A DNA stretch of 64,000 nt from Cymbidium sinense (lineage: Eukaryota; Streptophyta; Magnoliopsida; Asparagales; Orchidaceae). Below, piece by piece: positions 46,640-60,000 of this stretch. Below the pieces are notes generated by a model. It did no database searches. It was not told the DNA's origin and worked only from the letters and a program-made list of their open reading frames with translations. The DNA is taken from positions 27,495,906-27,559,905 of the forward strand of contig CM038221.1 in assembly GCA_021442155.1 (NCBI GenBank). Reading direction: 5' to 3'. Position 1 is the first letter of the stretch. Every line of letters begins with the position of its first letter. The position numbers were made by a program, and so were the translations under genes.

Positions 46640-48150
46640 ACAATAACTTACATAAACAAACTTGAATCAAAACTCAAAGGGAAATTAAAGCATAAATTAG
46701 AAGAAGGGAATACATTCTATTTATATACATTAATCAACTTTTATGTAGACTCCACCATAACTCATGATAATTTTAATCAAATAATTGGTGAATTATGAAA
46801 TCAAAGAGTCCATTAATGATATATTATGAAGACGATAGAACTCGTTAAGGGAGCCATGAATGTGGGAGGTTTCAATAAGCTTCTAATGCATATCATAACA
46901 TAAATAACTCCAATTCAAGCACTTAAAGTTTCAGCAGTAATACCTAATCAAAGCAAACATTCACATGAGAGAATTCTATGGAGTTGAAGGTTGAATTGAA
47001 AAGAGAGAAGGTACCTATATTCATAGCATGGGTTGATCTATTCGCAAGTTTGAAATATCTAAGGATGTTTTATAAGAATGTAGAAATCCATAAGGTATGA
47101 GAATAAATAGTCTTATTAATCAACGAGTTATGAAAACAAGAAACAAGCTAAATGAGAAACCTTCAAAAAGAGAAGGAATCAACTTGAATATTACATTCCA
47201 TTGATTCATTGAAGTATTTTTGAGGAGTTGAATTTTCATGCAAAACTACAAATCAAACTGTCGTTTGGATCTATAGCTTCAAGAAATATGTAAATACTTG
47301 AGTAAAGTGAACTCTTTATATTCATTTTCAAGCAATTTTATACAATATTCAAGTATTTCAATTTACGCGAGCTTGCAAATATAATAGCATGATATTTTCA
47401 ATAGCTCAACTTAAATGTTGAAAGATATGTGTAAATATATTAATGAGTATGAATCTATTACACATCTCTTGAAGCAAGTTTATGTCATATTCAAGTGATT
47501 TACAACACATCTTACGAGAGAACATAAGGCATTAATTAAGACATTCTTAAATACACTCGCATGGGCCTCGATACTATTCAATGTCGGTTCAAGTTTGAGG
47601 ACGTGTTGCCGCTTCCTGCTTTTAGATTAAGTCCAGTTAACAAAACCTAAAAATCTATTATAAGAATTTCAACTTAGTAAAATATTTGAGAAATTAATTC
47701 TGTCATGTGGCAGTATATCTGATCCTCTATTAGGAGCTAAATAGAATTGATAGGATCTAAAGCTTTTAAATATATTCAAATCAATCAATTAACCACCTCG
47801 ATGATGATCGTGTTGACTGAAAATTTCAACCGGATGAGAATACTACTATTTAGATTTTAAAAAAAATTATCATATCTCGAATTCAAATTTATAAATTCAA
47901 GTCATAGACCCGATCCTTTGCTAGCAAAATAGTAGAGTTGAGAAGGTCTACCTTGATGATGGTCACGTTGACTGAAAATCTCAACTAGAGGGGATATTAT
48001 CATTAAAAGATATTTGAGCTCTAAATTAATTCATCTTAAAACTAAATTTCAACTAAGAAAATATCTGAACTAAATGAAATTTATCATTTAAATACTTAAA
48101 GCAAATAACTCATCCACTCAACCACCATCGTTTGTTGAGGATGATAGATA
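46640..48150. other. Intergenic AT-rich DNA with a small duplicated block
   Basis: No gene is visible. Near 47797 and 47950 a phrase of about 40 bp recurs ('gatgatgatcgtgttgactg' and 'gatgatggtcacgttgactg', each followed by 'aaaatttcaac/aaaatctcaac'). The spacing of about 153 bp suggests an old tandem duplication in a transposon relic. Confidence 0.4.
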
Positions 48151-48159
48151 AAGAAAACT

Positions 48160-48850
48160 TTAGCTCACAAAGGAGCTAATGTCAAGTAAAATAAATTACT
48201 ATATTCAAACTTAAATAATCTTATGCTAGTAAGTAGCATGTCCTTTCGCCGTGATTTGGTAGTAGCTTTATATATGCGGTTATGGTGAGTTCTCCGATCG
48301 TGGTTTGTCAATGACACCATTATATTATTATGGTCATGATTGTAGCCATGCTCCCAATGGCTCACTTTGAGTTATGAATTATTAGGGATATTTGATAGCA
48401 CAAAGCCTTTTTGTCGACTAATGTAAACTTAAGCCTATCTCTCCTAGATAAACACCATCCTAAGTCTACAGATTTCTTGGATGTGTATGTTCTTGATAAA
48501 GATCCTTCAGTTGGGTACTACCTCTCGACTAAGTAGACTATGACCATGACGACGGGATCGAACCATGGGATCTGAGACGCGTCATCATTCCACCAACCAT
48601 ATGCTTTAAGTTAAATAATGGTGATTTTATAAATACTAAATTTTAAACTCCATATATCTTTTACTACATGTATGCATTAAGCGATCTAACTAGCCTTGTC
48701 GAAAGTTCTCTATGGGAGGGTATTAATTATAAACTGCCATGGAACAACAATCTAAAGTCCTGTAAAATGAGGTGAAATCTCTAGGTAGTGTCTTATCTAT
48801 TCACCAACATAAATCATACTCTCCTGTGAAGTTGGTGTCCTTTTAGAGTC
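48160..48850. repeat. Dispersed repeat, copy 1 (partner at 58480-59170)
   Basis: Order shared with the partner: 'tggtcatgattgtagccatg' then 'ctcccaatggct', 'gatattgtgataggcataaa'-like, 'ttcttgataaagatccttca', 'gaccatgacgacgggatcga', 'accatgggatctga', 'catcatcattccacc', 'tctctatgggaggg', 'aattata', 'gtgaaatctctaggtagtg' and 'cttatctattcacc'. Diverged, non-coding, ends not determined. Confidence 0.6.
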
Positions 48851-48894
48851 CATAATGTCAACCATATAGGCTATCTGATAGGCAACGTCGTGTA

Positions 48895-49225
48895 TTCATC
48901 GTATGAGCGATGACATTCGTCAATGTTGTTGGCAATGAGACTAGTGGCAATGACTAGGCAATGGTTGGTGTTTGGGGCTGGCGATAGTGGTCGGGTGGCA
49001 ATGGCTAAGCGACAATTTGGTGGCGACGGCCGTCAAAGGTTTGATGACAGTGATTGAGCTGAGGTTCGATGACAGTAATGGGTGGTGATTTGACAATGGT
49101 CTGGCGGTGGTGACCGGCGATGATCTCGCAATTATAAAGCGGTGGCAACTAGCTGATGACGATGGTTGGACGGTGGTCCAATGGTGATGGTTAGCGACAA
49201 TCCAACGGCGGTGATCTGACAATAA
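48895..49225. repeat. Degenerate (tggcgatgg)-type low-complexity block
   Basis: Runs of 'ggcaatg', 'ggcggtggt', 'gaccggcgatg' and 'ggtggcaac' repeat irregularly. The His/Ser-rich reading frame on the - strand is an artefact of this composition. It is similar in style, on the opposite strand, to 23700-24010. Confidence 0.55.
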
Positions 49226-49955
49226 TGGTTAGACAGTGGTTATGTTATGCTTTGAGACTTTTTAAGCATTTGAGTTCTCTCCCAAATCCAACTTAGATCA
49301 TTTTATGTGAAAAATTAGAGACTATTTATAAATTTTGAGAGTAATATTCTTTTTAAATACAAGTAAAATCCAAATCACTTAATCAGATGACTCGAAATGA
49401 TCCCTTAATCATGAGATATATTTTAAATATTTGAATACTCAAATAAAATTAAAATTAAGATATCTTAAACTCATTAAATTCATCTCAATGATATGCTTAA
49501 TTTCACTATAAATATATTATTTTTAAAAATTATTTAGAGATTTAAATAATATCTCAAAATTTTCAATTATATATTAAATGTTAGATATGAGTTAATCTGA
49601 ACTATTTTAAGATGTTGATTACATCCAACGATTTCTATTAGCTTTATGATGACAAAATAAAAAAATAAAAAAATTTAAAGATTAAGATTTTAATTCTAAA
49701 AGATATTCAATCACATATATCAAAATTCATATTTGAATTAATAAAATTTTCAATAATATACAAAAGACATAACTAATTGCATAATTACCAAATTAATTAA
49801 AAAGTTAAAGAAGTTCTAAATCCATAAAGGTTAAAATACTGAGAAATGTTCTTTATTGCGAATAAAGAATCACATCAAAATTCGAACCAAGATACTTTAA
49901 TTTAAACAATTATTTATAAAATCCGAAAAAAAAAACTAGAAAGTCTAAAATGCCA

Positions 49956-49983
49956 CATATATATATATATATATATATATATA
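49956..49983. repeat. (AT)n microsatellite
   Basis: About 14 AT units in intergenic DNA. Confidence 0.95.
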
Positions 49984-50086
49984 CTTCCATGTCTGCATAC
50001 GGAGTGGGGACTTCTTCTATTTCCAATTTATTATTCCCATTCATATCATGCTAGCGATAATTTTTAGAGTAAAAAATTTTATTTTA

Positions 50087-50322
50087 TACTTAGAATCAAT
50101 TTAGATTCATCTTTTTTATTTTCATTTTAATATTAGCATTAAAACATTATTCAGTTCATTTTAAGCACTTGTATTTTTTTAAATAAATCACAATATTTTT
50201 AAAAACACTCAATAATTTTTAAATATTTTTTAAAATATCTATCACCATCAAATATATTTAATTTTAAATAAAATATATATAATAAATAATATACAATAAA
50301 AGTGATCCTAAACAACCCCTAA
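50087..50322. mobile_element. Possible MITE (Tourist-like)
   Basis: The left part 'gaatcaatttagattcatct' and the right part read on the other strand ('ggggttgtttaggatcactt', then TTATTG) look like diverged inverted ends enclosing about 235 bp of AT-rich DNA. The flanking TTA is clear only on the left. Low confidence. Confidence 0.35.
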
Positions 50323-50617
50323 ACTATATATAAAATCAATATCATCCTATTTTCACGTTTGAAATTTTATTAATAGAAAGCGATTATTTGCAGCCTTTTC
50401 ATATTCCAATATCATGGGTGGATTAAATCGAGCTCAAAAAACAACAAAAAACAAAAATACATTTATTTTTATATTTTACAATACTTAATTCACTGGTTTG
50501 AATTCGACTAAGAAAATAAATTCAAAGAATTATTGACCAATCGAAAACCAAACTTATACATTTTCAACATGCATTATGCCAGAACATTAAAATCATCTTT
50601 TTATTTCCTTCAAATCT

Positions 50618-50620
<3 letters not shown>

Positions 50621-50666
<46 letters not shown>

Positions 50667-50787
50667 CAGAATTAATCTGAACATCCATCAACAGTTGGAA
50701 CAATGTTATTTTTGATTTTTTAACCATCTTTTTGTGTAATTATTGAAATTTGTTGTTTTATCATATAAATAATTATTTATTTTAGGG

Positions 50788-50849
<62 letters not shown>

Positions 50850-50970
50850 TGTGTGAACAGAATTAATCTGAACATCCATCAACAGTTGGAACACTGTTAT
50901 TTTTGTTTTTTTAACCATCCTTTTGTGTAATTATTGAAATTTGTTGTTTTATCATATAAATAATTGTTCA
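50621..50970. repeat. Tandem duplication (191 bp offset) with (GA)n and (TA)n tracts
   Basis: 'gaacagaattaatctgaaca' starts at 50664 and at 50855, and about 110 nearly identical bases follow each time ('tccatcaacagttggaac', 'ttttgtgtaattattgaaat', 'ttatcatataaataatt'). Each copy is preceded by (GA)n (50621-50661 and 50826-50849). A (TA)n run of about 19 units (50789-50826) lies before the second. This is just beyond the TypA stop codon, so it may overlap that gene's 3' UTR. Confidence 0.9.
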
Positions 50971-51086
50971 TTACTTGTTACAAGTTTCAAGTTATGCCAA
51001 AACTTCTTCTGAACAAAACCTAAATAATAAATAAATAAGCTTTAATGTGGATGGAGAAAAAAAAATCTTTACTATGATGACTGACC

Positions 51087-54000
51087 TCAATCTGTAGGCT
51101 TATTTCTCATCATCTTCCTTTTATTGGCATCAAGAAATCTTTTTCTTAGCCGTATAACCTTAGGGGTTACCTGTGTGAATAAAGGTTTTTTAAAAAAAAA
51201 AATCTAATCATAGTAAATATTCAATTAATAAATTCAAATTGCACATTCAATGATATTAATGAAAATCTGAGACTTACCTCAATGAGCTCATCAGAAGCTA
51301 CATATCCAATGGCTTCCTCCAGAGTCATCTGTAAAATTAAAAAACTTTAGAAAATCACTTAGACAATAACCCTTATATGCACCATATTATATTTTTGGGG
51401 CATTTGCATGCATAGCACACAGTTCTTATATATTTACATATCAAACACTTAAACTTTCATAGGTATATAGATAATATCAAAAAATTTAATATTACATCAT
51501 TAAATTTTTTTAAGTAAAATGTACTTTTTCATGCATAGAAAAAATGTTCTGTTATCAAAATTTACGTGTTAGATATGTAAATACTTAAGAATTGTGTGCT
51601 ATGTAAGGAAATCTCCCTATATTTTTGAGCAACACGGGCTTTTTATGTTGTCCTTCAGAGTAACAAATTGCATGAAAAAACTTTGGCTTGTAGCACAAAA
51701 TGTGCAGCACCTAATATTATGGTGCATAAAATAAAAGAAACTAACTTTGATATTAAATATAAAAAATAAAACCTGCAACTTTTCCAGGTGAGGCGGTGAT
51801 AATTGCGAATATACATGAAAGAAACTTACCAAGCGAGGCGGTGATAATCGAACATTTTCATCTTTTCCAGGAGCTCTGATGTTTGTAAGTTCTTTTGTTC
51901 TTACAGGATTCACCTATACAAGAGGAAGGTATAACAATGGGGATGTAGCTCAAACGGCTAAAAACATTAAAAAAAAAAAAAGAGGAACATATGACAAAGG
52001 ATATGGCAAAATAATGGCTAAGAAGTAGAATAAAAAGTTCAAGAGTTCAGACATCTTACATCAAGATCAGCATCTCGTGAATGCTCACCAACAATCATTC
52101 CATCGTATGTCTTCAAACAGGAAAAAAAGAAGGAAACATAGAAATTATAATCCGACGAGTGTTAATCCAAGAATCAAAGAAAAATGATGAAATAACAAAC
52201 CTCAATTCCAGGAGACACAAAGAGGGTGCCACGAGCCTCCAAACTTGTGAGGGCATGTGCGGTAATAACCCCGCGACCAACCGATACCTATAAGAAACAA
52301 TTTGGGCCACAATTCTCAACAAAATTAGGAGAACAAGCCAAATTTGAGTTGTGAATGAGATAGTCTGTTGTGTTTAGAAAATAAAATGATACAAATATAC
52401 ATATGGTGAATGTTTTCTGTTTCAATTAAAACAGGAACTCCTTCAATTTAAAAGCTTCCAACTACTCAGTATCTTCCAGTAGTAAAGCTATCCTTTCATT
52501 TAACTCGATGTTCCTACAATTTAGACATCTTCCTGTCACTTAGAGTGAATGTTTGCAGTAAATAGATTGCAGTGTCTCTAAATGACGTGCAAATTGTTTA
52601 AAATAATACGCTCAACCAAGTAATTTTTTGTCCTGTAAAAAAAAAAAAAACCTCATTTCATAAAGATTTTGCACGGTATCGTTCAGATAAACATTTATAT
52701 GGTAACATCAATGGTTTGTGCTATTGATAAAAAATACTTGGATGAAGGATTTCTTATTATGAACTCCTCTCCTTCCTCCTCTGACATAGAAATACATAAC
52801 CTCTAGTGGGTGTGGATTCTCTAAGATTACACCAGTGATTGCACAGATGCGGTTATAAAATTCCAACCAACAGATCCACTTTAGAAATCTAAGATTTAAA
52901 TTGTATATGCAAGTATCTCAAGAGTCAATGATATGGCTCAAGATAACCCAGCAGGACTGAAACTTGTACTCACCAAAGTAGGCATGAGCTTGCCGGACCA
53001 ACATCAAACCAACATGAACTTACTAGTGCTTGTTTCATGATCATTTATGTAAATTCACCCAAGATCAAGTGTGCTCGGCCAACACCAGGTTAACTCATGC
53101 TCCGAGACTATTTGTAGGCTCCAACTCAATTAAGGCAATGGCTTCCTCTAGTCAAGTAGACAGAGTCCCCAAGTCAAATCAATGACTTTGCTGAGGACTT
53201 GGACAAAAGTTATTCTAATGTAATTGGGCTAGTGCAACCAATATTTTTGTAGTTCAATATAAAACCTTTCCTAAAGTGCTAAACTCTGAACCAATTGAAG
53301 GACAATCTTTTGGTATTCAATCATTCCAATAAAATCCCAAAGCTTCTAAACTTTCTCTTTCGCTCTTGCTACACTCCTTTCACTCGAAAGTACATATTAG
53401 TAAGGTTATAGTGCAACCAACAAACATGTTTGGATCCAATATAAACCATTTAATATATTTTGATTTTTCAAAATTATTCTGAATTTGAGTGGATTTAACT
53501 CTTATCGCCCAAAATCAATTAGGACAGTTAAGATCCTATAACTAAACCTTTATAGTTAAAAGGCAAAATGTACCATCCACTAGGATCTCTTTGGTACTCT
53601 TAAATCATTAACGAATGGCTTATATCAATTCAATGTTCTAACAAATATAACTAAACAACCACCTTTCTTAATACTACCTTCTATTTCTACTTTCTCAATC
53701 TATTCTCTCACCCTCCACTCACTCCGCACATGAGTTGCCATCATTAGTCCTCCCATGTATAATCATTCAGAAGCTTATAGAATTAGATCGTGCACTTGTA
53801 AAGTGGTTAATCGTGCAATTGCAACTTCAGCTTCAAGAATCTGAGTGGCCATCAATGACTAAATCAATAAATCATTGAATGGGTGGTCCCTACCAAGTGG
53901 AAAGGGGAGATGGATGTTGGTGGATGGAAGGTTTGGAATCGTGAGACATGCCATAGAAGATTTCATTAAAGTATGTCTCCCTCTATCTAGCTTACACTAG

Positions 54001-57000
54001 AAAGAAATCTGCTAGTGGAATCGCTCTCTTGTGCTGCACAAAACAGAACTCTGCTAGAAGGGCAAATATTCTAATCAAATGTGGCAACGATAATGAAAGA
54101 GCAGCATTTTGACCAAGACGCTATATTTTGATCTCGATTTGTTACAAGTCCAAAATTTGACTTGTTTTCTATTACAATACATCAACAAATGTGATTATCC
54201 ATTTGTTGAAACTAAATCATTTAACAAAAGTTGGATCATTTCGTTTTGATTCATTTAACTTTGATAAGATTTATCATTAATATCGCCTTATTGACATGCT
54301 AAATAATAAGCTTGTAATTTGTAAGAAGGATGGAGAAGAGTTCTTACACCATATACTATTTCATGGCTCAAGATCTCTTTCTTTTATGTCGTTGCATTTG
54401 AGTTTAACCCAGCTTTGTGCTTCTTGGGTTTGATGGAGGAATTGATCACTTATTTTGATGAAGGACTCCGGATATCCTATCCATGCTTAGTCGGTTGAAA
54501 TTCCTTCATCCTTACTGAGCTTGGGACTTGATGAAGGATTGAGATTTATCAATTGATCATCAAAAGTGTATGTATGTCATGAATCAATACATCAACATCA
54601 CATTAATACAATCAACCCAATATCAATGTTGAGTTATTAGTCAAGCAACATGTGCTTTAACAAATTGAAAAAAGTTCCTTTAGTTCAAGCTTTATATGAA
54701 CAATGAACTTTCAGACTATGCTTTCTACTTTTGTGACTTGATGAGATAGGCTTTGATATTTTTTTAGTGTAAATGTCGATAATGGAATAGAGACAGCATC
54801 TTTCAAAACAGACTGCTATATTGTTAGAATCCAAGGTAGAGGGACATCACAAAATAGCATTTTCCTAAACAATAAAACCCCATCAAATCATTCCATATGC
54901 CAGTGAAACAACATAACCTTTCGTTTTCTTCATTTTCTTTAAATTTCTAGTCATGCAGAAACACTAATAAAATAATAAGATAATCAACAAGGATGAAAGG
55001 AGAAAGAACATACCAGTACACCTTTCCTGACATTGCCAAGTGGTCCCTTGTACTTGTAATAAGCTGTACACATGACATTCAGGAAATAAGAAAATGAATC
55101 CCAATTCAAACCTCACTATATACAAAGGGAGGAAGGGGGAGAATCAATCTATCACGCAACAAAGCAACAGATTTCTGGCCTTAGCAATCACATCACAATC
55201 AAACCAAGTTAATAATAAACAACCATCATCAAGTTATACCAGACAAGCCAATTACAATTTAGAACTTCCATAAAAAAACAAGCATGCAAGAAAAGGAAAG
55301 AATCATCAACAGCAATATAAGAACTCTTCGCTTAAGTCAGAGAAGAAACTTTTTTGGGTTGTCCTAATTATATTTTCAATTAGTAGATTTCAACGTTGTA
55401 GCCAAGTCTTCATCCAAACATGTGACATCATATTGGCTTACGGCAACCAAAGTCCTATGGTTATAGAGAGAATGATTAGTATGTTCACTTTTCTACAATG
55501 ATGAGCTGCAGTAATTTTAAAAACTTTATCCAAAAAGATAACAGAAAAATTTTGAAAAATACCTTGTATGGTTATTTTATGAGCCATTGCTGTTAATCGT
55601 ATATTCATTCTAAGAAAAAGAAAAATAACCCCTCATCATCAGACCCACATCCCGTAGATCTGATCTCCTTAAAATAACAAAACTTCTCTTGCGCTAACTC
55701 CACCCCTGGCATAAAACAAAAAAAAGGCAGATTCATTCGTTCTCCTCTCCTGCCTTAGTTCTCGAACTCTCCTCTGTTGGAGTCCTTCAAAAACCTCTCC
55801 TTTGCTCTCGCCACACACACATCCCAAGAACCCTCTTTCAACGATGTAGCTCTCTTCTTTCAACGATCTCTCCAAACCCAAGAACCCTCACGTCTCTTAT
55901 TTCTGCATTTTCTTCTCTCATTTGTTCTCAAACCGACTACTAACCCAATTCATCTCCACCCATTCCTCTCATTCCCTTTTGTTTTGCACCACAGCCTACA
56001 CACAAACCTCAGGATACGACCCTACTCCCACACACACACTACTCACAACACACAACCCATCTCCAAAGCACACCACATAACTCGTCACTAGAGCTCGTCA
56101 CTCTCATCCCCTCTCGTTCTCTCTATCTCTGTCTTGCATAGCTCCCAACCGACCCACCCTCCTCCCTTTGCTCTTTGTTTAAAAATAAAAGATAAAAATA
56201 TATTAAAATAAAAATCTTTCTTATTTTATTATCCTCCTCTCTCCCATTTTCTACTCTCTCCCACACCTCTCTCAAGAAAATCACTATATATATACACACA
56301 CACATATAAAGAGAGAGAGAGAGCAAGAATTCTCCTCTCTACTTTGCATTTGTGCTTGCACCACCCAAAATGCACACTTATCATCAACAAGGTAAAATAC
56401 ATAAAAATGACCTAAAATTAAGTATTTGTTTGTGTTATTCCAATGCAGTGAGAAAATGTCAAAATTAAGTACTCATACACGTTCTAACGTGGCAAGAAAA
56501 TTTATCAAAATAAATGCTCGTGTGCAGCGTTCCAATGGACAAAGAAATTTGTGATCTTTCATACAAATACAACTAAAGACCTATGCACATTTTTCTAAGA
56601 ACGTTAATTATAAAGACCACCCTGATCGTGAAGTTGCATGACACTAATCATATATGTCTTTTAAGACGTAATATTCTCTCTACAAGGGGAGACGTTGGGA
56701 GGTTGTTGAAATTTCACCAAGAATATCACTCACAAAGAACATAAAAGAGACTTATTAAGTTGAATATTGCAACTAAAATGAACTTAATGAATATAAATCT
56801 ATATAAATGAGAACAAAAATTGAACATTAAATATGATATTAGCTACTTTCTATTTAAAAGTAAGATTACATATTAACAGAACCTGCAGAGAATTTGTTAG
56901 GTCACTTTCAAGCAAGAACAAAGCTGAATAGCTAGCCAATGCAAATAATTAGAACTTTGTGATGAACACTTCAATGGTACAGCACATGACATTGAATGAA

Positions 57001-60000
57001 TTGAATAGAGAATAAGAAGGAGAAGGAACTTAGAGGAGACTTATAATGTATTCGGAGGCTCATCAATACATGGAATTAGAACTTACTAAAATGTTTGAGG
57101 CTTAACAAATTGTAAGTAAATGAAAGATGAATATCATTTCAAATGAAAAACATGAACCTAAATTGCCATTGGATCTGCAACACTTTACGCATAGAAAGCA
57201 TCTTTAAAATTATTTGAAAATAAAATTTGTATGCACAATTTAATGTTAATAAATAGCTTTAAAAAATTTCATGCCTTGCAAGATGATTTGTAAGCACAAT
57301 CATTTTGCTTTGAAAGTTGTGATGATGGTTCACTCACATTACTTGGAAAATCATAAAAAAGAGCATGTAAACATATAGTCCATGAATTCTACAAAGCATG
57401 TAAGAATATAAGATAAATGAATTGATAAGCATGAAACTACATTGTGAAAATGCACCGAAAAGAGTACATATGCAATACATAGATACATTGAAATTTAGGT
57501 TAAGTATATTATATAAATGCAACAAAATTTATGCTATAATATTAAAAAATTATGCATTTACATGTGCTCTGACCAACATATCAAAATACTCAAATATGGT
57601 CTGAAAATGCTACACAGACTAAGTTTTAATTAAAACTGTTCTGGTTTCGAAAAGATGTAGATGTTTTAAAATAGAGGCATTTACATACATAATACGTAAT
57701 TCTTATATATTTACAAATCTAACACCTAAACTTCCATTTTTTCCATAAATGACACCAAAATCTTTAGTATTACATCAAAGTTAGCACCACCATTAATTTT
57801 TCAAGTGAAATGCACATTTTTATAAATAAAAAAAGTGTTATATTTATAAATATTAAATTTTTAGTGTTAAATATGTACATGCATAAAAATTGTGTGCTAT
57901 GCATGTAAATTTTCCTTTAAAATATTTATAATTATTTATAAATTACAAACCCTTTTTCAAGATTAAACTCAAAGTTTATTAAGTTATGCATGCCTTGGAA
58001 CAAGATATTTTGTCCATTAGGCAAAAATCTGAAATCTCACTTATATAGTCCGATTCTCCTCCTTGCAAAGATTGGAGTTGATAAAGCTGATCTTTTAACA
58101 ATATGTAAGTAATAATCTTCAAAGGATATCTATAAGCACTTCAAATATCTTACTCCAATGATGACTATGCTGAAAGCAAATGTGAACTGGAGGAGACTTG
58201 TATCAAAAATACTAATAAGTTTATGTGTAGATCACATTAGGCTTAAGTGAACCTGAAGATATCAAATGCTTTAAGAAAATTCTAAATTTCAAATGTTTAA
58301 AATAAATTTATCACTCAAAAACATAAAACAATAATCTATTCACATTATGCAACAATTTGTTGAGTGCAATAAATTTAGAATTAACCTAAACTCACATAAA
58401 GCTAAAGTCAAATCAAGTATATAATATGTTTATTTTCAAATAATCTCACATCAATAAGAACGTGGCTTGTGTCCCAATTCACATGATTTTGCAATTAAAT
58501 GGCATCACAAAAAATTATGATTATGATCAAAACCTTGTGACCAAGTGGTATGTTGTTAAATGATACAATTAAATTACGATCATAATTATAGCTTGTCTAT
58601 TTCCCAATGGCTATGCTACTTAAATCGTAAAACATAAAATGTATTTGATAGGCATAAAACACTATATTAACTAAGGTTGATTTATATTGTCTCATTAGAT
58701 GTAAAGTCCCCTTCGACGAAGTAACCTACAATTGTTGATAAGGATCTTTCAATCAGATTGGATCAACTGTCTCTTCTAACAAAGTAAATCAAGAACCATA
58801 ACACCCCGAGATGACCGAACCATTAGATCTTGATTTAGCTCATCATCATTTCCCCTCAATCTACTTTTCACGATGATAAATTCCTCAAATTTTAAAACTA
58901 ATTTTTGACTGATATACACCAAGTATTTAGTGAACTAACGACTAGTCTTAATCAAAAGTTGCTCCTCACCACAAGGAGAGGTAATTAATCATAGGTGCTT
59001 ATGCTTATGGAAAACTTGAAACAAGATCTAAGGTCCTCTCAAAAAAAGGGGAAATCTCCAAGTAGTGCTTTATTCACAAAACTACCTTCTAAAAATTTGA
59101 CCTAGAACAACAAACATGAACTCTCTTCAATGAGAGGCTGGAAATGAATTTTTTCACAATTGTCAAGATTTTCATTCCTAACTTGGAGGTGTAAGCACAA
59201 TTTAGCAAATCTATCTACTAATTGATTTCTAGTTTACAACACCAGAAGTGGTCAATCAAGATGCAAACTTTTCAAGACATTGAATGTTGAAACAATGTAG
59301 AAAACATAAAAGATCATTCAATGATTTTGGACCCTTCGGGCATGCACAAAATAGATGATAGAATCAAATTTTTTGTTGTGCCTTTGATGACTTGAGTTCG
59401 ATTCCCTAACATATTTCAACACTAGCTCTTTGGATTTATTGGTATACTTTTTTATTTCAATCACACAAGAATTAATTTTATGAACTTTTCATTTATTTAT
59501 TAAGGAGATAAAAAAAGCTCATTAGGCAAATAATTGCCATAATGGTGTTTGTATCTAGACTAAATAAAGCTAGACTGCACACAAACTAAATGAAGGTTGA
59601 TTAAGCGAGGAAAAAAGTAATTAAGAAAGTTTAAACAAGTATCTATCAACCTCCACATTATTATAATACCACCAATCAATTTGTAAAGATAGGTTCTCCT
59701 AAATAGTCATTAAGCACATGGAAGAGTTGAAGTATAGCTCAAGAAAGAATTACTTCAAATGATAATTTAAAGAAGATGTTAGAAAGGCAAGGGAAGCGCA
59801 ATCAAGATCACGAGCAAAACTTCTTAGAGATACAATGTAAGAAGAGATACATCAGAAAAGTATGAATACAAAAAAAAAAAAAAAACTCACACTAGATTTT
59901 AAGTGGAAAACCCCTTAGAAAGGGTAAAAACCACGGGCAGAGGAGAAGAAAACACTAATAAAAAAGAGATTATAAAAGAAAGAATGGTTGTGCAAAAAAG

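Noticed and set aside
51937..51970. 'ggggatgtagctcaaacggc' resembles the 5' end of tRNA-Ala with an A box, followed by poly(A)
   Set aside because: Only about 20 nt match. There is no anticodon arm, B box or 3' acceptor strand. At most a tiny tRNA- or SINE-derived scrap in a TypA intron.
55669..56091. Ser/Thr/His-rich frames of 70-104 codons
   Set aside because: CT/CA-rich low-complexity DNA inside a TypA intron; no domain and no splice context.
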